Of a DNA stretch of 64,000 bases, positions 42,810 through 50,566 are shown one piece after another. A model generated the notes under the pieces. It was given only the letters and a program-made list of their open reading frames with translations, made no database searches and had not been told where the DNA came from. The position numbers and the translations under genes are program-made. The stretch is from Streptomyces buecherae. GTDB lineage: Bacteria > Actinomycetota > Actinomycetes > Streptomycetales > Streptomycetaceae. The stretch lies in assembly GCF_014295035.1 (NCBI RefSeq), contig NZ_CP060404.1:248001-312000 (forward strand), in the 5' to 3' direction. The number at the start of each line of letters is the position of its first letter. The stretch's first letter is position 1.

Positions 42810-43373
42810 TCACGCGGCCCGAGTTCGCGTCATCCGCACGGCGAGCCGCACGCCGCCGTGACAGGCGGGCATCTCTTCTTCGCCGTAGCGGCACAGCGTG
42901 CTGACGAGGGCGATCGAGCCGTCTTCACCGTCACGTTCGTCCATTCCGACGACATCGATCTCGCCCCAGAAAGCGCGCCCTCGCATGGCGCGCCGAAAGG
43001 TGCTACGGAAGTCGACGATGAGGATGTCGGGAAGCTGCCTGGCCCAGAACTCGTCGAGCGTCCAGGTGCTGAACGGCCACATGGCGCGCTCTTTCACGGA
43101 CTTCGCCAGCAGGTAGTAGACGAGCTGGTTGAAGCACAGGTTGAACTCGACCGAGTTGAAATGGCCGGTGTCGTCGATATAGCACGACTCGGGAATGCCG
43201 AACTCCCCGCGCGCGCTGACCCGTCCACCGTCGCGGGGCTCGCCCTGGCGCGTGACGGTGGCGCTCCTGAGGTATCGGCAGTGGGGTTTGTACGGGGTGA
43301 GGACCCGCTCCAGGAGTTGCCCGTCGCTGCCGTACTCGGCGGACCGTGGCGCGGCGGGGGTGATGAGATCCAC
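42810..43373 (-). CDS. ScoD/FcoT-like (2E)-enoyl-ACP glycyltransferase
   Basis: A 187-residue hot-dog-fold protein related to mycobacterial FcoT (Rv0098) and Streptomyces ScoD. The characteristic stretch is FGIPESCYIDDTGHFNSVEFNLCFNQLVYYLLAKSV (about residues 58-93), followed by FRRAMRGRAFWGEIDV. In isonitrile lipopeptide pathways this enzyme adds glycine to an alpha,beta-unsaturated acyl-ACP by Michael addition and releases a 3-(carboxymethylamino) acid. The GTG start at 43373 lies nine bases after the ScoE-like stop, with GAGGGGA between. Its combination with the ScoE-like gene makes the assignment firm; plain thioesterase activity is the alternative. Confidence 0.88.
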   Translation of the reverse strand: MDLITPAAPRSAEYGSDGQLLERVLTPYKPHCRYLRSATVTRQGEPRDGGRVSARGEFGIPESCYIDDTGHFNSVEFNLCFNQLVYYLLAKSVKERAMWPFSTWTLDEFWARQLPDILIVDFRSTFRRAMRGRAFWGEIDVVGMDERDGEDGSIALVSTLCRYGEEEMPACHGGVRLAVRMTRTRAA

Positions 43374-43382
43374 TGCGTCCCC

Positions 43383-44288
43383 TCAGCGGCCGTCGGCCGT
43401 CTGCCGGGCGCCGATGCCGGCGTAGAACTCGTACGCGTCGTGCACGGTGACCCGGTGCGAGACGGTGGGCTCGGGCTTGACCGTGTGACGGGCGCAGTGC
43501 ACGAGGCTGCGGTTGTCCCAGACGAGGAGGTCGCCCTTGTCGAAGGTCTGTAGGTGGATGTTCTCGTGCTGGAAGGTCGGGTCGGACTGGCCGACGGCGG
43601 CGAGCAGTTCCCGCAGCAGGCCGTCGGGCAGCGGCGTGCCGTCGGCCTGCAGGAGTTCGTAGGTGAACGCCTCGCTGATGTACAGCAGCGGCTCGCCGGT
43701 GACCGGGTGCGGGAAGACCGTGGGGTGGGTGACCGCCGGGGTCTGCTCCTCGATCTCGGCGAGAACCTCGGTGATCGGTCGGTACACGTCGTCAGGGCGG
43801 ATCTTGAAGTACCGCCGGACGCTGTTGCGACTGCGCGTTCCCGCGATGGCGTTCTTCATCTCCCGGGGCAGCTTCTGGTACGCCTTGCCCATGTCGATGA
43901 AGTAGGTGCCGCGGTTCTCCCGGGGCACCACCTGGGGGTAGATGAGCGTCAGCCCGAACGGCCGGGCCATGAACGAGTAGTCGTGGTGCCAGAACTTGCC
44001 CGTCTGCGGCACGCCGATTTGCTGGCCCGATTCCCGCACATTCGAGGAGACGAAGATTTCCTTGTGCTCCGGGTGGTGGTACATGGGCTGGTAGTAGGTT
44101 TCGACTTCGCCCAGTCGGCGCCCGAAGGTGACGAATTCGGCGGGCGAGAGGTTCTGTTCCTTCAGGACCACGATCTTGTGCCGGTAGACCTTTTCCTTGA
44201 GTGCGACGAGATCCTCGTCAGGAGCGTTCAGCACGTCGAGTTCCAGAGCCACGCCCATGGCGGCGTCCGTGTGTGGTGCGGTGGTCAT
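43383..44288 (-). CDS. ScoE-like isonitrile-forming Fe(II)/2-oxoglutarate oxidase/decarboxylase
   Basis: A 301-residue TauD-superfamily enzyme. Metal ligands are visible as His101-x-Asp103 ([15 protein letters not shown]) and His264 ([10 protein letters not shown]). The cluster of aromatic residues [11 protein letters not shown] preceding them resembles the substrate-carboxylate pocket of ScoE and Rv0097. ScoE-type enzymes oxidise a 3-(carboxymethylamino) fatty acid in two 2-oxoglutarate-dependent steps with loss of CO2 to give the isonitrile. ATG at 44288 has GGGGGAG three bases upstream. It is the first gene of the six-gene operon. A taurine or sulfonate dioxygenase is the generic alternative, made unlikely by the adjacent ScoD-like gene. 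Confidence 0.88.
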   Translation of the reverse strand: MTTAPHTDAAMGVALELDVLNAPDEDLVALKEKVYRHKIVVLKEQNLSPAEFVTFGRRLGEVETYYQPMYHHPEHKEIFVSSNVRESGQQIGVPQTGKFWHHDYSFMARPFGLTLIYPQVVPRENRGTYFIDMGKAYQKLPREMKNAIAGTRSRNSVRRYFKIRPDDVYRPITEVLAEIEEQTPAVTHPTVFPHPVTGEPLLYISEAFTYELLQADGTPLPDGLLRELLAAVGQSDPTFQHENIHLQTFDKGDLLVWDNRSLVHCARHTVKPEPTVSHRVTVHDAYEFYAGIGARQTADGR

Positions 44289-44890
44289 ATTCTCCCCCAG
44301 CGGCGAGCCGGTTGGTTTAACAATGCACTGGCTCTACCCACCGTTCAGCAGTGGGCTTAGGGCAACCTTGTAGCTCGCTGAAACGGAGGGGTGATCTCAC
44401 CAACACGCGTTCGGAGGGCACGTGAGCGGATGACGCGCTTTGCCTTGGGCCGTCTGGGCCGTGACCCGGTCGGCCCACTCGGGTGCGACCGGACTATATG
44501 TCACCCGTACGAGTGGACCAGGGGTTCAGCGGCACGACGCCGCCCCCATGCCTTGTGCAGGCCAATCACCTCGGAGTTCGGTGCGCCGGGGCGCGCCGGA
44601 GCGAAAGGGCGGGCGCGCGGTGGGCCGTGCGATCGTCGGATTCCCTGATACACCTGTCCCCTGCGCCGGATCGGCGCGCGACGTGTGGACGTGTAGGGCG
44701 TTGGGCAGTCAGTTCCCCAGCGCACGCCCCGCCGCCGTCCTCTTCACCTGCGATAGCCGCCCGATCCGCGTGCCACCCGCCACTGCGCCACCGGACACCG
44801 GGGCGCGGGTGTCCCCCGGCCCGTTCCGCGCCGGCCCAGTGCCGCTCGCGCGTACGCCGCCCACCACCCAGCACAGATGAGGAACCCCCT
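44289..44890. promoter_or_regulatory. Divergent promoter region of the isonitrile operon and the methyltransferase gene
   Basis: These 602 bases lie between divergent genes. The segment 44300-44390 is relatively AT-rich and just upstream of the ScoE-like gene. A GGACTATATGTCACC stretch around 44492-44506 is another promoter-like patch. No iron box or other known operator was recognised. Open frames here lack ribosome sites. SARP direct repeats would be expected but were not identified with confidence. Confidence 0.45.
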
Positions 44891-45916
44891 GTGAAATTCC
44901 GAACGTTCACCAAGCTGGTGCGCAGCAATCACCTCTCACTGGCCCTGCGGATGCCACGCGAGCTGGCTGGTCCCGTGTACCGCGCCTCGTTCCTGGCCGC
45001 GGCTGCCAGCAGCGGCGTGCTGCGCCATCTCGCGCGGCAGCCGCTCGACGCGCCCGCGCTCGCCGACGAGCTCGGCATGCACGGCGAGGAGCAACTGCTC
45101 GGCGCCTGGCTCGACATGGGGGAGCGGATCGGGGAACTCGGCTCGCGCGACGGGCGCTACCGGCTGCGCGGGCGCCTGGCCAAGTCGCTGGCGCGCCCGG
45201 AGGCGGACGCCTACGTGGCGCTGCTCGAACAGCTCATGCGCTTCCACGCCCCGCTGCTCCTGGACGCCCCCGGCATGCTGCGCGAGGGGCGCCGGGTGTC
45301 GATCGCCGACCAGGACGGCGCGCTCATCGCCCGCTCGTCCCGCGTGCTCGAACCCGCCGTGCAGGGCGTGGTGGAGCAGCAGGTCGACCGGACCGCGCCG
45401 GTCCGGCTCCTGGAGGTGGGCTGTGGCAGCGGCACCTACGTACGGCACGCCGCCTCGCTCAACCCGCGGCTGACAGCCGTGGCGATCGACCTGCAGGACG
45501 AGGTGGTGGCGCAGGCGCAGGCGAACCTGGACAAGTGGAACCTGTCCGACCGGGTGGAGGTCGTCCGCGGCGACCTGCGGACGTACTCCACGGAGCAGAA
45601 GTTCGACCTGGTCACGCTGCACAACAACATCTACTACTTCCCCCACGGCGAGCGGACCAAGGTGCTGGAGCGGGCGCGCTCGTTCCTGGCGCCCGGGGGC
45701 AGGTTGCTGCTGACGACGAGTTGCCAGAGCGGCAGCCCGGGCATCGAGATGCTGAACCTGTGGTGCGTGTACACCGACTTCGCCGGCCCGCTGCCGCGCC
45801 CGGCCGAGTTGTCGGAGCAGATGCGGGACGCCGGCTTCACGCAGGTGCGCTCCCGCCGCCTGGTGCCCGGCGAGGAGTTCCGGGTCTTCACCGGCACCAG
45901 CCCCTTCGACGACTAG
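44891..45916 (+). CDS. Class I SAM-dependent methyltransferase of the isonitrile locus
   Basis: A 341-residue protein with an N-terminal helical/winged region (about 20-110; YRASFLAAAASSGVLRHLARQPLDAPALADELG). A Rossmann methyltransferase domain follows: motif I VRLLEVGCGSGTYVRHAA, then TAVAIDLQDEVVAQA, RVEVVRGDL and FDLVTLHNNIYYFPHGER. The GTG start at 44891 has GAGGAA six bases upstream. The N-terminal domain is typical of small-molecule O- or N-methyltransferases of secondary metabolism. It is divergent from the ScoE-like gene and ends at a strong terminator. Methylation of a carboxylate or hydroxyl of the isonitrile product is a reasonable inference, not shown by sequence. Confidence 0.85.
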   Translation: MKFRTFTKLVRSNHLSLALRMPRELAGPVYRASFLAAAASSGVLRHLARQPLDAPALADELGMHGEEQLLGAWLDMGERIGELGSRDGRYRLRGRLAKSLARPEADAYVALLEQLMRFHAPLLLDAPGMLREGRRVSIADQDGALIARSSRVLEPAVQGVVEQQVDRTAPVRLLEVGCGSGTYVRHAASLNPRLTAVAIDLQDEVVAQAQANLDKWNLSDRVEVVRGDLRTYSTEQKFDLVTLHNNIYYFPHGERTKVLERARSFLAPGGRLLLTTSCQSGSPGIEMLNLWCVYTDFAGPLPRPAELSEQMRDAGFTQVRSRRLVPGEEFRVFTGTSPFDD

Positions 45917-45934
45917 TCCCACGCGACGGGCCGG

Positions 45935-45985
45935 GAGCGGCCGGCGGTGGCGCAGGCGCACGGTCGTCGCCACCGCCGGCCGCTC
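45935..45985 (+). terminator. Perfect 18-base stem-loop terminator
   Basis: GAGCGGCCGGCGGTGGCG (45935-45952) and its exact complement at 45968-45985 enclose a 15-base loop. The stem starts 18 bases after the methyltransferase stop. It marks the right end of the isonitrile locus. Confidence 0.85.
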
Positions 45986-46231
45986 TCGCCGCGTCGTCGA
46001 CGCCGCTCGGCGCCGGGGCGCCGACGGCCGGCCACGCGCGCGGCTTGACGTCCCATCACGGCGCGTCGCCGCGCACGCCGCGCACCCCGGGGTGGTGGGC
46101 GGCTGCCTGGCCCACAGGTCGGTCACCTCATGGAATGCTCGCGTCCGGTTATGCGTTTCCGCAGTTCGGAGCGGGTTTGCGCGACTCGTATGGGGGATGA
46201 GACCGGCCACGGTTCTCGGTCACCAACGAAG

Positions 46232-46245
46232 GTGAAGAACTTCAC
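46232..46245. promoter_or_regulatory. GTGAAG-AA-CTTCAC palindrome
   Basis: A 6-base perfect inverted repeat with a 2-base spacer lies about 155 bases before the c-di-AMP riboswitch. It may be an operator for the NlpC/P60 transcript. The regulator is unknown. Confidence 0.35.
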
Positions 46246-46387
46246 ATACGGCCCTTTCGGCTGCGAATTCGGGCTGTGGATGGCGCAGTATCCCTATCCG
46301 ACACCACCAAGCCCCCGTCACCACGGCGGGGCGGTCCGGGCGGACGCCGAGTCCTGCCGCCGCACGGGCCCAGCGAGAGGAACACGA

Positions 46388-46521
46388 ATCGGCAGGAGCG
46401 GGAGACCCAGGCATGACGGGCCACGAAGTCGGTGGCCCTTGGGGTGAAGCCACGCGAGTGGCCGGGCAACTTCGCCAGTCCGAACCCGACAGGTCATCTT
46501 TCGCAGGCGGATGACGAAGGG
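46388..46521 (+). ncRNA. c-di-AMP riboswitch (ydaO/yuaA class)
   Basis: Conserved blocks of the ydaO RNA appear in order: GGAGACCCAGG (46401-46411), CCTTGGGGTGAA (46437-46448), CCGAACCCGACAG (46480-46492), TCGCAGGCGG (46501-46510) and CGAAGGG (46515-46521), which doubles as the ribosome site. It directly precedes an NlpC/P60 cell-wall hydrolase gene, the classic actinobacterial target. In this class, c-di-AMP binding usually turns expression off. The recognition is from memory of the consensus. Confidence 0.85.
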
Positions 46522-46528
46522 CTTTCGT

Positions 46529-47002
46529 ATGTCCGCGCAGCCACGCATACCCTCGCTCGCCACGCGCATCGGCACCGCATCGGCCCTCACCGCCACGGTG
46601 CTGGCCGGCTCCTCGTTCGTCCCCGCCCTGACGACCGACGCCCAGGCGGCGACGGCCTCCGGCAAGGCGCTCAAGGTCGCCGCCGGCAAGAAGGGCGCAC
46701 CCTACAAGTACGGGGCGGTCGGCCCGAACCGGTTCGACTGCTCGGGGCTCACGCTCTACTCGTATCGGAAGGCGGGCAAGAAGCTGCCACGTACGGCGGC
46801 GGCCCAGTACAACAAGACCCGCCACCTGTCCAAGAGCTCGCGCAAGGCGGGCGACCTGGTCTTCTTCCACTCCGGGCGGAACGTCTACCACGTGGGCATC
46901 TACGCCGGGAAGAACAAGATCTGGCACGCGCCCAAGCCCGGCAAGTCGGTGCGGCTGGAGAAGATCTGGACCAACAAGGTCTGGTACGGCCGCGTCCGCT
47001 GA
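46529..47002 (+). CDS. Secreted NlpC/P60 peptidoglycan hydrolase
   Basis: A 157-residue exported endopeptidase. Residues 1-40 are a signal peptide (ending DAQA). The NlpC/P60 domain has catalytic Cys71 (RFDCSGLTLYSY), His121 (NVYHVGIYAG) and His133 (IWHAP). Such enzymes cut gamma-D-glutamyl-diaminopimelate links in the cell wall. ATG at 46529 is chosen because CGAAGGG lies seven bases upstream; an earlier in-frame ATG at 46511 lies inside the riboswitch. Expression should respond to c-di-AMP, linking wall remodelling to osmotic or germination signals. It ends at a 12-base perfect terminator. Confidence 0.94.
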   Translation: MSAQPRIPSLATRIGTASALTATVLAGSSFVPALTTDAQAATASGKALKVAAGKKGAPYKYGAVGPNRFDCSGLTLYSYRKAGKKLPRTAAAQYNKTRHLSKSSRKAGDLVFFHSGRNVYHVGIYAGKNKIWHAPKPGKSVRLEKIWTNKVWYGRVR

Positions 47003-47013
47003 CCGTGACGGGT

Positions 47014-47052
47014 GGGCCGGGGCGCCGGGTGGGCGATGCCGCGCCCCGGCCC
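47014..47052 (+). terminator. 12-base perfect stem-loop terminator after the NlpC/P60 gene
   Basis: GGGCCGGGGCGC (47014-47025) and GCGCCCCGGCCC (47041-47052) pair around a 15-base loop. The stem starts 12 bases past the stop codon. Confidence 0.75.
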
Positions 47053-47233
47053 GGCCCGGCCCACGGGCCTGGGACGAGAGGGGTGGGGGCAAGGGCCGCC
47101 CTACGGGCCGGTTCCGGGTCGCTGTCACCAAGCCGAGTGATGTTGCCACCGAGTACGTCACCCGCAGGGAGCAATCTCCGTTGTCCTCACGTGCCGACCG
47201 AATCACGGTCAGCCTGATCCACGAGGACGAGTC

Positions 47234-47845
47234 ATGATGCGAGGAATGACGGGGGCCGCCGTCGTCGTAGCGGCGCTGGCGTGCACGGTGACGCCGGCCC
47301 AGGCCGGTGAGGCAGCCAAGCCCATCAAGAACGGCAAGGCCGAGTTCTGCCTGAGCAAGCCCGCCGCCAAGCAGCTTGCCAAGGCGAAGGTCACGCTGGC
47401 CGCCACGGGGGCCGCTCGGATCACCGGCAAGCAGCGCCAGTGCGTGTCCCTCCCGCTGGTCGAGGGCACCAGGGACTACGCGAAGTTGCAGGGCGGCGTC
47501 ACGTTCCGCGACAAGGACGACCGTCTCGACCTCACCAAGATCCACAACTACGTGAACAAGTCCTCGCGGACCCAGGCGCACGCCTCGGTCAACCGGGCCA
47601 AGGCGCAGCCGGTGCGGTTCCTGACCTACACCATCAAGCGGGAGAACGCGAAGGTCACGCAGAAGCAGGTCAAGGCGGTCAACGTGCGGACCGTGCTGAC
47701 TCCCGAGGGCGAGAAGCTGCTCAAGAAGACGTTCGGCAAGTCGCCGGTGCGCAAGGGCGGCCACCTCTTCACGCTCAACGCGGTCGCCGACATGCCGAAG
47801 CTCGCCCCGGACACGCTCGGTGACCTGCTCGACCTGCTGCGCTGA
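47234..47845 (+). CDS. Secreted hypothetical protein, HtaA-like in outline
   Basis: A 203-residue protein with a signal peptide (residues 1-24, ending AQA). The mature lysine-rich part contains AEFCLSKPAAKQLAKAKVTLAATGAARITGKQRQCVSLPL and YAKLQGGVTFRDKDDRLDLTKIHNYV, and ends LTPEGEKLLKKTFGKSPVRKGGHLFTLNAVADM. The beta-rich order recalls HtaA-type secreted domains but is too divergent for a firm call, and heme ligands cannot be assigned. Two cysteines could form a disulfide. ATG at 47234 has GAGGA six bases upstream. It is a single gene. Confidence 0.8.
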   Translation: MMRGMTGAAVVVAALACTVTPAQAGEAAKPIKNGKAEFCLSKPAAKQLAKAKVTLAATGAARITGKQRQCVSLPLVEGTRDYAKLQGGVTFRDKDDRLDLTKIHNYVNKSSRTQAHASVNRAKAQPVRFLTYTIKRENAKVTQKQVKAVNVRTVLTPEGEKLLKKTFGKSPVRKGGHLFTLNAVADMPKLAPDTLGDLLDLLR

Positions 47846-47916
47846 ACCGAGGGCTGAATCCGGGGGGCGAAGCGCCCCGGCCCACGGCAGGCGAACCACG
47901 GCCGGCCGATCGCTCA

Positions 47917-47960
47917 ACGGATGCCGCCGACACGCCGCATGGCGTGTCGGCGGCATCCGT
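47917..47960. terminator. 20-base perfect hairpin with 4-base loop, bidirectional terminator
   Basis: Arms at 47917-47936 and 47941-47960 are exact complements (ACGGATGCCGCC... paired with ...GGCGGCATCCGT) around a GCAT loop. It sits between convergent genes. A weaker CCGGGG/CCCCGG stem at 47860-47880 precedes it. Confidence 0.85.
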
Positions 47961-47988
47961 GCGTACGGCACCCGGCGCGTGCGCGCCG

Positions 47989-48615
47989 TCAGGCGCCGCG
48001 CACCGCGGCGAGTTGCTGGGCGAAGGGGACCACCTCGTCGTCGTCCTGGCGCGGCGCGGGCGGGGCGTCGACCAGGAGGCCGGCGAGTTGGCGTGCCGCG
48101 CGGTCGATCCGCTCGCTCAGCCCGTCGGTGCGGTCGTCCCCGGCCGCGCCCCAGTCCTCGGAGGCGGCGTAGACGCCGGTGGGGACGGTGACGGCGCGCA
48201 GGTAGCCGAAGAGCGGGCGCAGCGCGTGGTCGAGGACCAGGGAGTGGCGGGCCGTGCCGCCGGTCGCCGCGATCAGCACGGGCTTGTCCACCAGCGCCTC
48301 GTTGTCCAGCACGTCGAAGAACGACTTGAACAGGCCGCTGTAGGAGGCGGTGAACACGGGCGTGACCGCGATCAGCGCGTCGGCGCGGGTCACCGCGTCG
48401 AGGGCGGCGCGCAGCGCGGTGCCCGGGAAGCCGGTGACCATGTGCTGGGCGATGGCGGTGGCCAGCTCGCGCAGCTCGACCACCTGGACCTCGACCGGGC
48501 GGCCGGCGTCCGCGAGCTGTCGCTGGGCCGCCGTGGTCAGTCGGTCGGCCAGCAGCCGGGTGGAGGACGGCTGGCTCAGCCCGGCGGTGACGGCCACCAG
48601 GTGCAGGGGCTTCAT
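47989..48615 (-). CDS. NAD(P)H-dependent FMN reductase (CE1759-like)
   Basis: A 208-residue flavodoxin-fold reductase with MKPLHLVAVTAGLSQPSSTRLLADRL and the FMN-binding VTPVFTASYSGLFKSFFDVLDNEALVDKPVLIAATGG. ATG at 48615 has GGAGA just upstream. It follows an LLM monooxygenase gene in the same direction with a 130-base gap. Such pairs form two-component flavin monooxygenases, where this protein supplies reduced FMN. The substrate oxidised is unknown. Confidence 0.9.
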   Translation of the reverse strand: MKPLHLVAVTAGLSQPSSTRLLADRLTTAAQRQLADAGRPVEVQVVELRELATAIAQHMVTGFPGTALRAALDAVTRADALIAVTPVFTASYSGLFKSFFDVLDNEALVDKPVLIAATGGTARHSLVLDHALRPLFGYLRAVTVPTGVYAASEDWGAAGDDRTDGLSERIDRAARQLAGLLVDAPPAPRQDDDEVVPFAQQLAAVRGA

Positions 48616-48745
48616 GCGGGGTCTCCTCGGGTGGTGTTGCGGGGCGATGGTAAGGCGACGGGCGTGGGGCCCGGCGCGCGCCGGGGCGGCGCCGCGCGGG
48701 CGGGCCGTGGGTGAGCCCGCCCGCGGGCGCCGCGTCCGGTGGCGG

Positions 48746-49876
48746 TCAGGCCAGGGTGTCCGTGCCGGTGCGCTGGCCGGTCTGGGCCGCGCCGTCGGCG
48801 TCGGCCGCGGCCCGGGCGACCAGCGCCGCGTGCGTCGGGCCGGCCGGCACCCCGGCGGGGCGGCCGGCGGCGAACTCGCGGCGCAGCACGGGGACCACTT
48901 CCTCGCCGAGCAGGTCGAGCTGTTCCAGGACGGTCTTGAGCGGCAGGCCGGCGTGGTCCATCAGGAACAACTGGCGCTGGTAGTCGCCGAAGGACTCGCG
49001 GAAGGTCAGCGTCTTGTCGATGACCTCCTGCGGGCTGCCCACCGTCAGCGGCGTCTGCTCGGTGAACTCCTCGAGCGAGGGGCCGTGCCCGTACACCGGC
49101 GCGTTGTCGAAGTAGGGCCGGAACTCGCGCACGGCGTCCTGCGAGTTCTTGCGCATGAACACCTGCCCGCCGAGCCCGACGACGGCCTGCTCCGGGGTGC
49201 CGTGGCCGTAGTGGGCGAAGCGCCGCCGGTACAGGTCGATCAGCCGGATGAAGTGCTCCTTGGGCCAGAAGATGTTGTTGGCGAAGAAGCCGTCTCCGTA
49301 GTACGCGGCCTGCTCGGCGATCTCCGGGCTGCGGATCGAGCCGTGCCAGACGAACGGCGCGACGCCGTCCAGCGGGCGCGGCGTGGAGGTGAAGCCCTGC
49401 AACGGGGTGCGGAACTTGCCCTCCCAGTCCACCACGTCCTCGCGCCAGAGCTGGTGCAGCAGCGCGTAGTTCTCGATGGCCAGCGGGATGCCCTGCCGGA
49501 TGTCCTGGCCGAACCACGGGTAGACCGGTCCGGTGTTGCCGCGGCCGAGCATGAGGTCCACCCGGCCGTCCGCCAGGTGCTGGAGCATCGCGAAGTCCTC
49601 GGCGATCTTCACCGGGTCGTTCGTGGTGATCAGCGTGGTGGAGGTGGACAGGATGAGCCGCTCGGTCCGGGCGGCGATGTAGCCGAGCATGGTGGTGGGC
49701 GAGGACGGGACGAAGGGCGGGTTGTGGTGCTCGCCGGTCGCGAAGACGTCGAGGCCGACCTCTTCGGCCTTGCGCGCGATGGCGACCATCGCCTTAATCC
49801 GCTCGTGCTCGCTCGGCGTGGTTCCGTTCGTCGGGTCCGGGGTGACGTCGCCGACCGTGAAGATCCCGAACTGCAT
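48746..49876 (-). CDS. LLM-class flavin-dependent oxidoreductase (CE1758-like)
   Basis: A 376-residue luciferase-like TIM barrel beginning MQFGIFTVGDVTPDPTNGTTPSEHERIKAMVAIARKAEEVGLDVFATGEHHNPPF, with AEDFAMLQHLADGRVDLMLGRGN and DRPL-like FMN contacts typical of the family. The C-terminal 35 residues are a flexible Ala/Gly-rich tail. ATG at 49876 has GGTGGAG four bases upstream. A near-palindromic operator lies at 49923-49938. It probably works with the downstream FMN reductase as an oxygenase. No regulator gene is adjacent. Confidence 0.9.
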   Translation of the reverse strand: MQFGIFTVGDVTPDPTNGTTPSEHERIKAMVAIARKAEEVGLDVFATGEHHNPPFVPSSPTTMLGYIAARTERLILSTSTTLITTNDPVKIAEDFAMLQHLADGRVDLMLGRGNTGPVYPWFGQDIRQGIPLAIENYALLHQLWREDVVDWEGKFRTPLQGFTSTPRPLDGVAPFVWHGSIRSPEIAEQAAYYGDGFFANNIFWPKEHFIRLIDLYRRRFAHYGHGTPEQAVVGLGGQVFMRKNSQDAVREFRPYFDNAPVYGHGPSLEEFTEQTPLTVGSPQEVIDKTLTFRESFGDYQRQLFLMDHAGLPLKTVLEQLDLLGEEVVPVLRREFAAGRPAGVPAGPTHAALVARAAADADGAAQTGQRTGTDTLA

Positions 49877-49922
49877 GTCGCTCCACCTCTTCCGTTGCTC
49901 GGGGCCATCCCCCGAAGCCGTT

Positions 49923-49938
49923 GGTTCAATATTCAACC
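49923..49938. promoter_or_regulatory. GGTTCAATATTCAACC operator candidate
   Basis: The 16-base sequence is palindromic at 14 positions (GGTT-x-AATATT-x-AACC). It is 47 bases upstream of the LLM oxidoreductase start, in a locally AT-rich patch. The shape suits a MarR/HxlR/PadR-type repressor. Confidence 0.5.
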
Positions 49939-50179
49939 ATCCCCGTCAACCGGGTGCCCCACCGACCTATTCCCCCACCCGTCGACCGGGCCCGCCACGG
50001 CGGACGGCCGCCCGTTTCGACCCCGGCGCGGTGCTCCGGCGAGTGGGTTGCCGGGGGCCTCGCCGCCGCGTTCGTACGCCGCCCGCGTCCGCCCAGCCCG
50101 GCGCCGCGTACGGTGTGGGAGGACGGCCGATAGCGCGCCGCAGCCGGGCGGCCGGCGGGGCTGGGGCGCAGAGAGGGTG

Positions 50180-50566
50180 ATGGGCGAGATGCGGGTGGGT
50201 CTGCTACGGACGGTCGGCGCGGCCACCGCGCTCTACGGCCTCGCGGTCACGGCGCGGCCCGATCTGTTGGCCAAGCCCTCCGGCCTGGCCGGGCCCGACG
50301 GGACGGTGGCCCCCGCCACCCGGACCTCGCTGCGGCCCCTGGCGTGGCGGGACGCGGTCAGCGGGCTGGCCATGGTGGTGGCCCCGGAGGGCCCCGCCCT
50401 GCGCGCGGCCACCGCCGTACGCATCGCCGCCGACTTCGGTGACGCCGCGCTGCTCGGCCTGACCCTGCCGGAGCGCGACCGGCGGCTGGCGGCCGTGGCC
50501 GTCTCGGTGGGCTGGGGCGCGCTCTCCGTGGCGGGGCTGCTCGGCGGGGGCCGGGGGAAGGCGTGA
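50180..50566 (+). CDS. Small membrane protein, 128 residues
   Basis: An Ala/Leu/Gly-rich protein with three to four short hydrophobic segments (LLRTVGAATALYGLAVTARPDLL, LAWRDAVSGLAMVVA, AAVAVSVGWGALSVAGLLGG). ATG at 50180 follows GAGAGGG; ATG 50189 is an alternative. It overlaps the following hydrolase gene by four bases (GTGA), so the two are coupled. It resembles uncharacterised DUF4267-like membrane proteins. No function can be assigned. Confidence 0.75.
   Translation: MGEMRVGLLRTVGAATALYGLAVTARPDLLAKPSGLAGPDGTVAPATRTSLRPLAWRDAVSGLAMVVAPEGPALRAATAVRIAADFGDAALLGLTLPERDRRLAAVAVSVGWGALSVAGLLGGGRGKA

Noticed and set aside
44330..44380. Half-iron-box-like TTAGGGCAACCTT upstream of the ScoE-like gene
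   Set aside because: It lacks the second half and the 19-base symmetry of a DmdR1/IdeR site.
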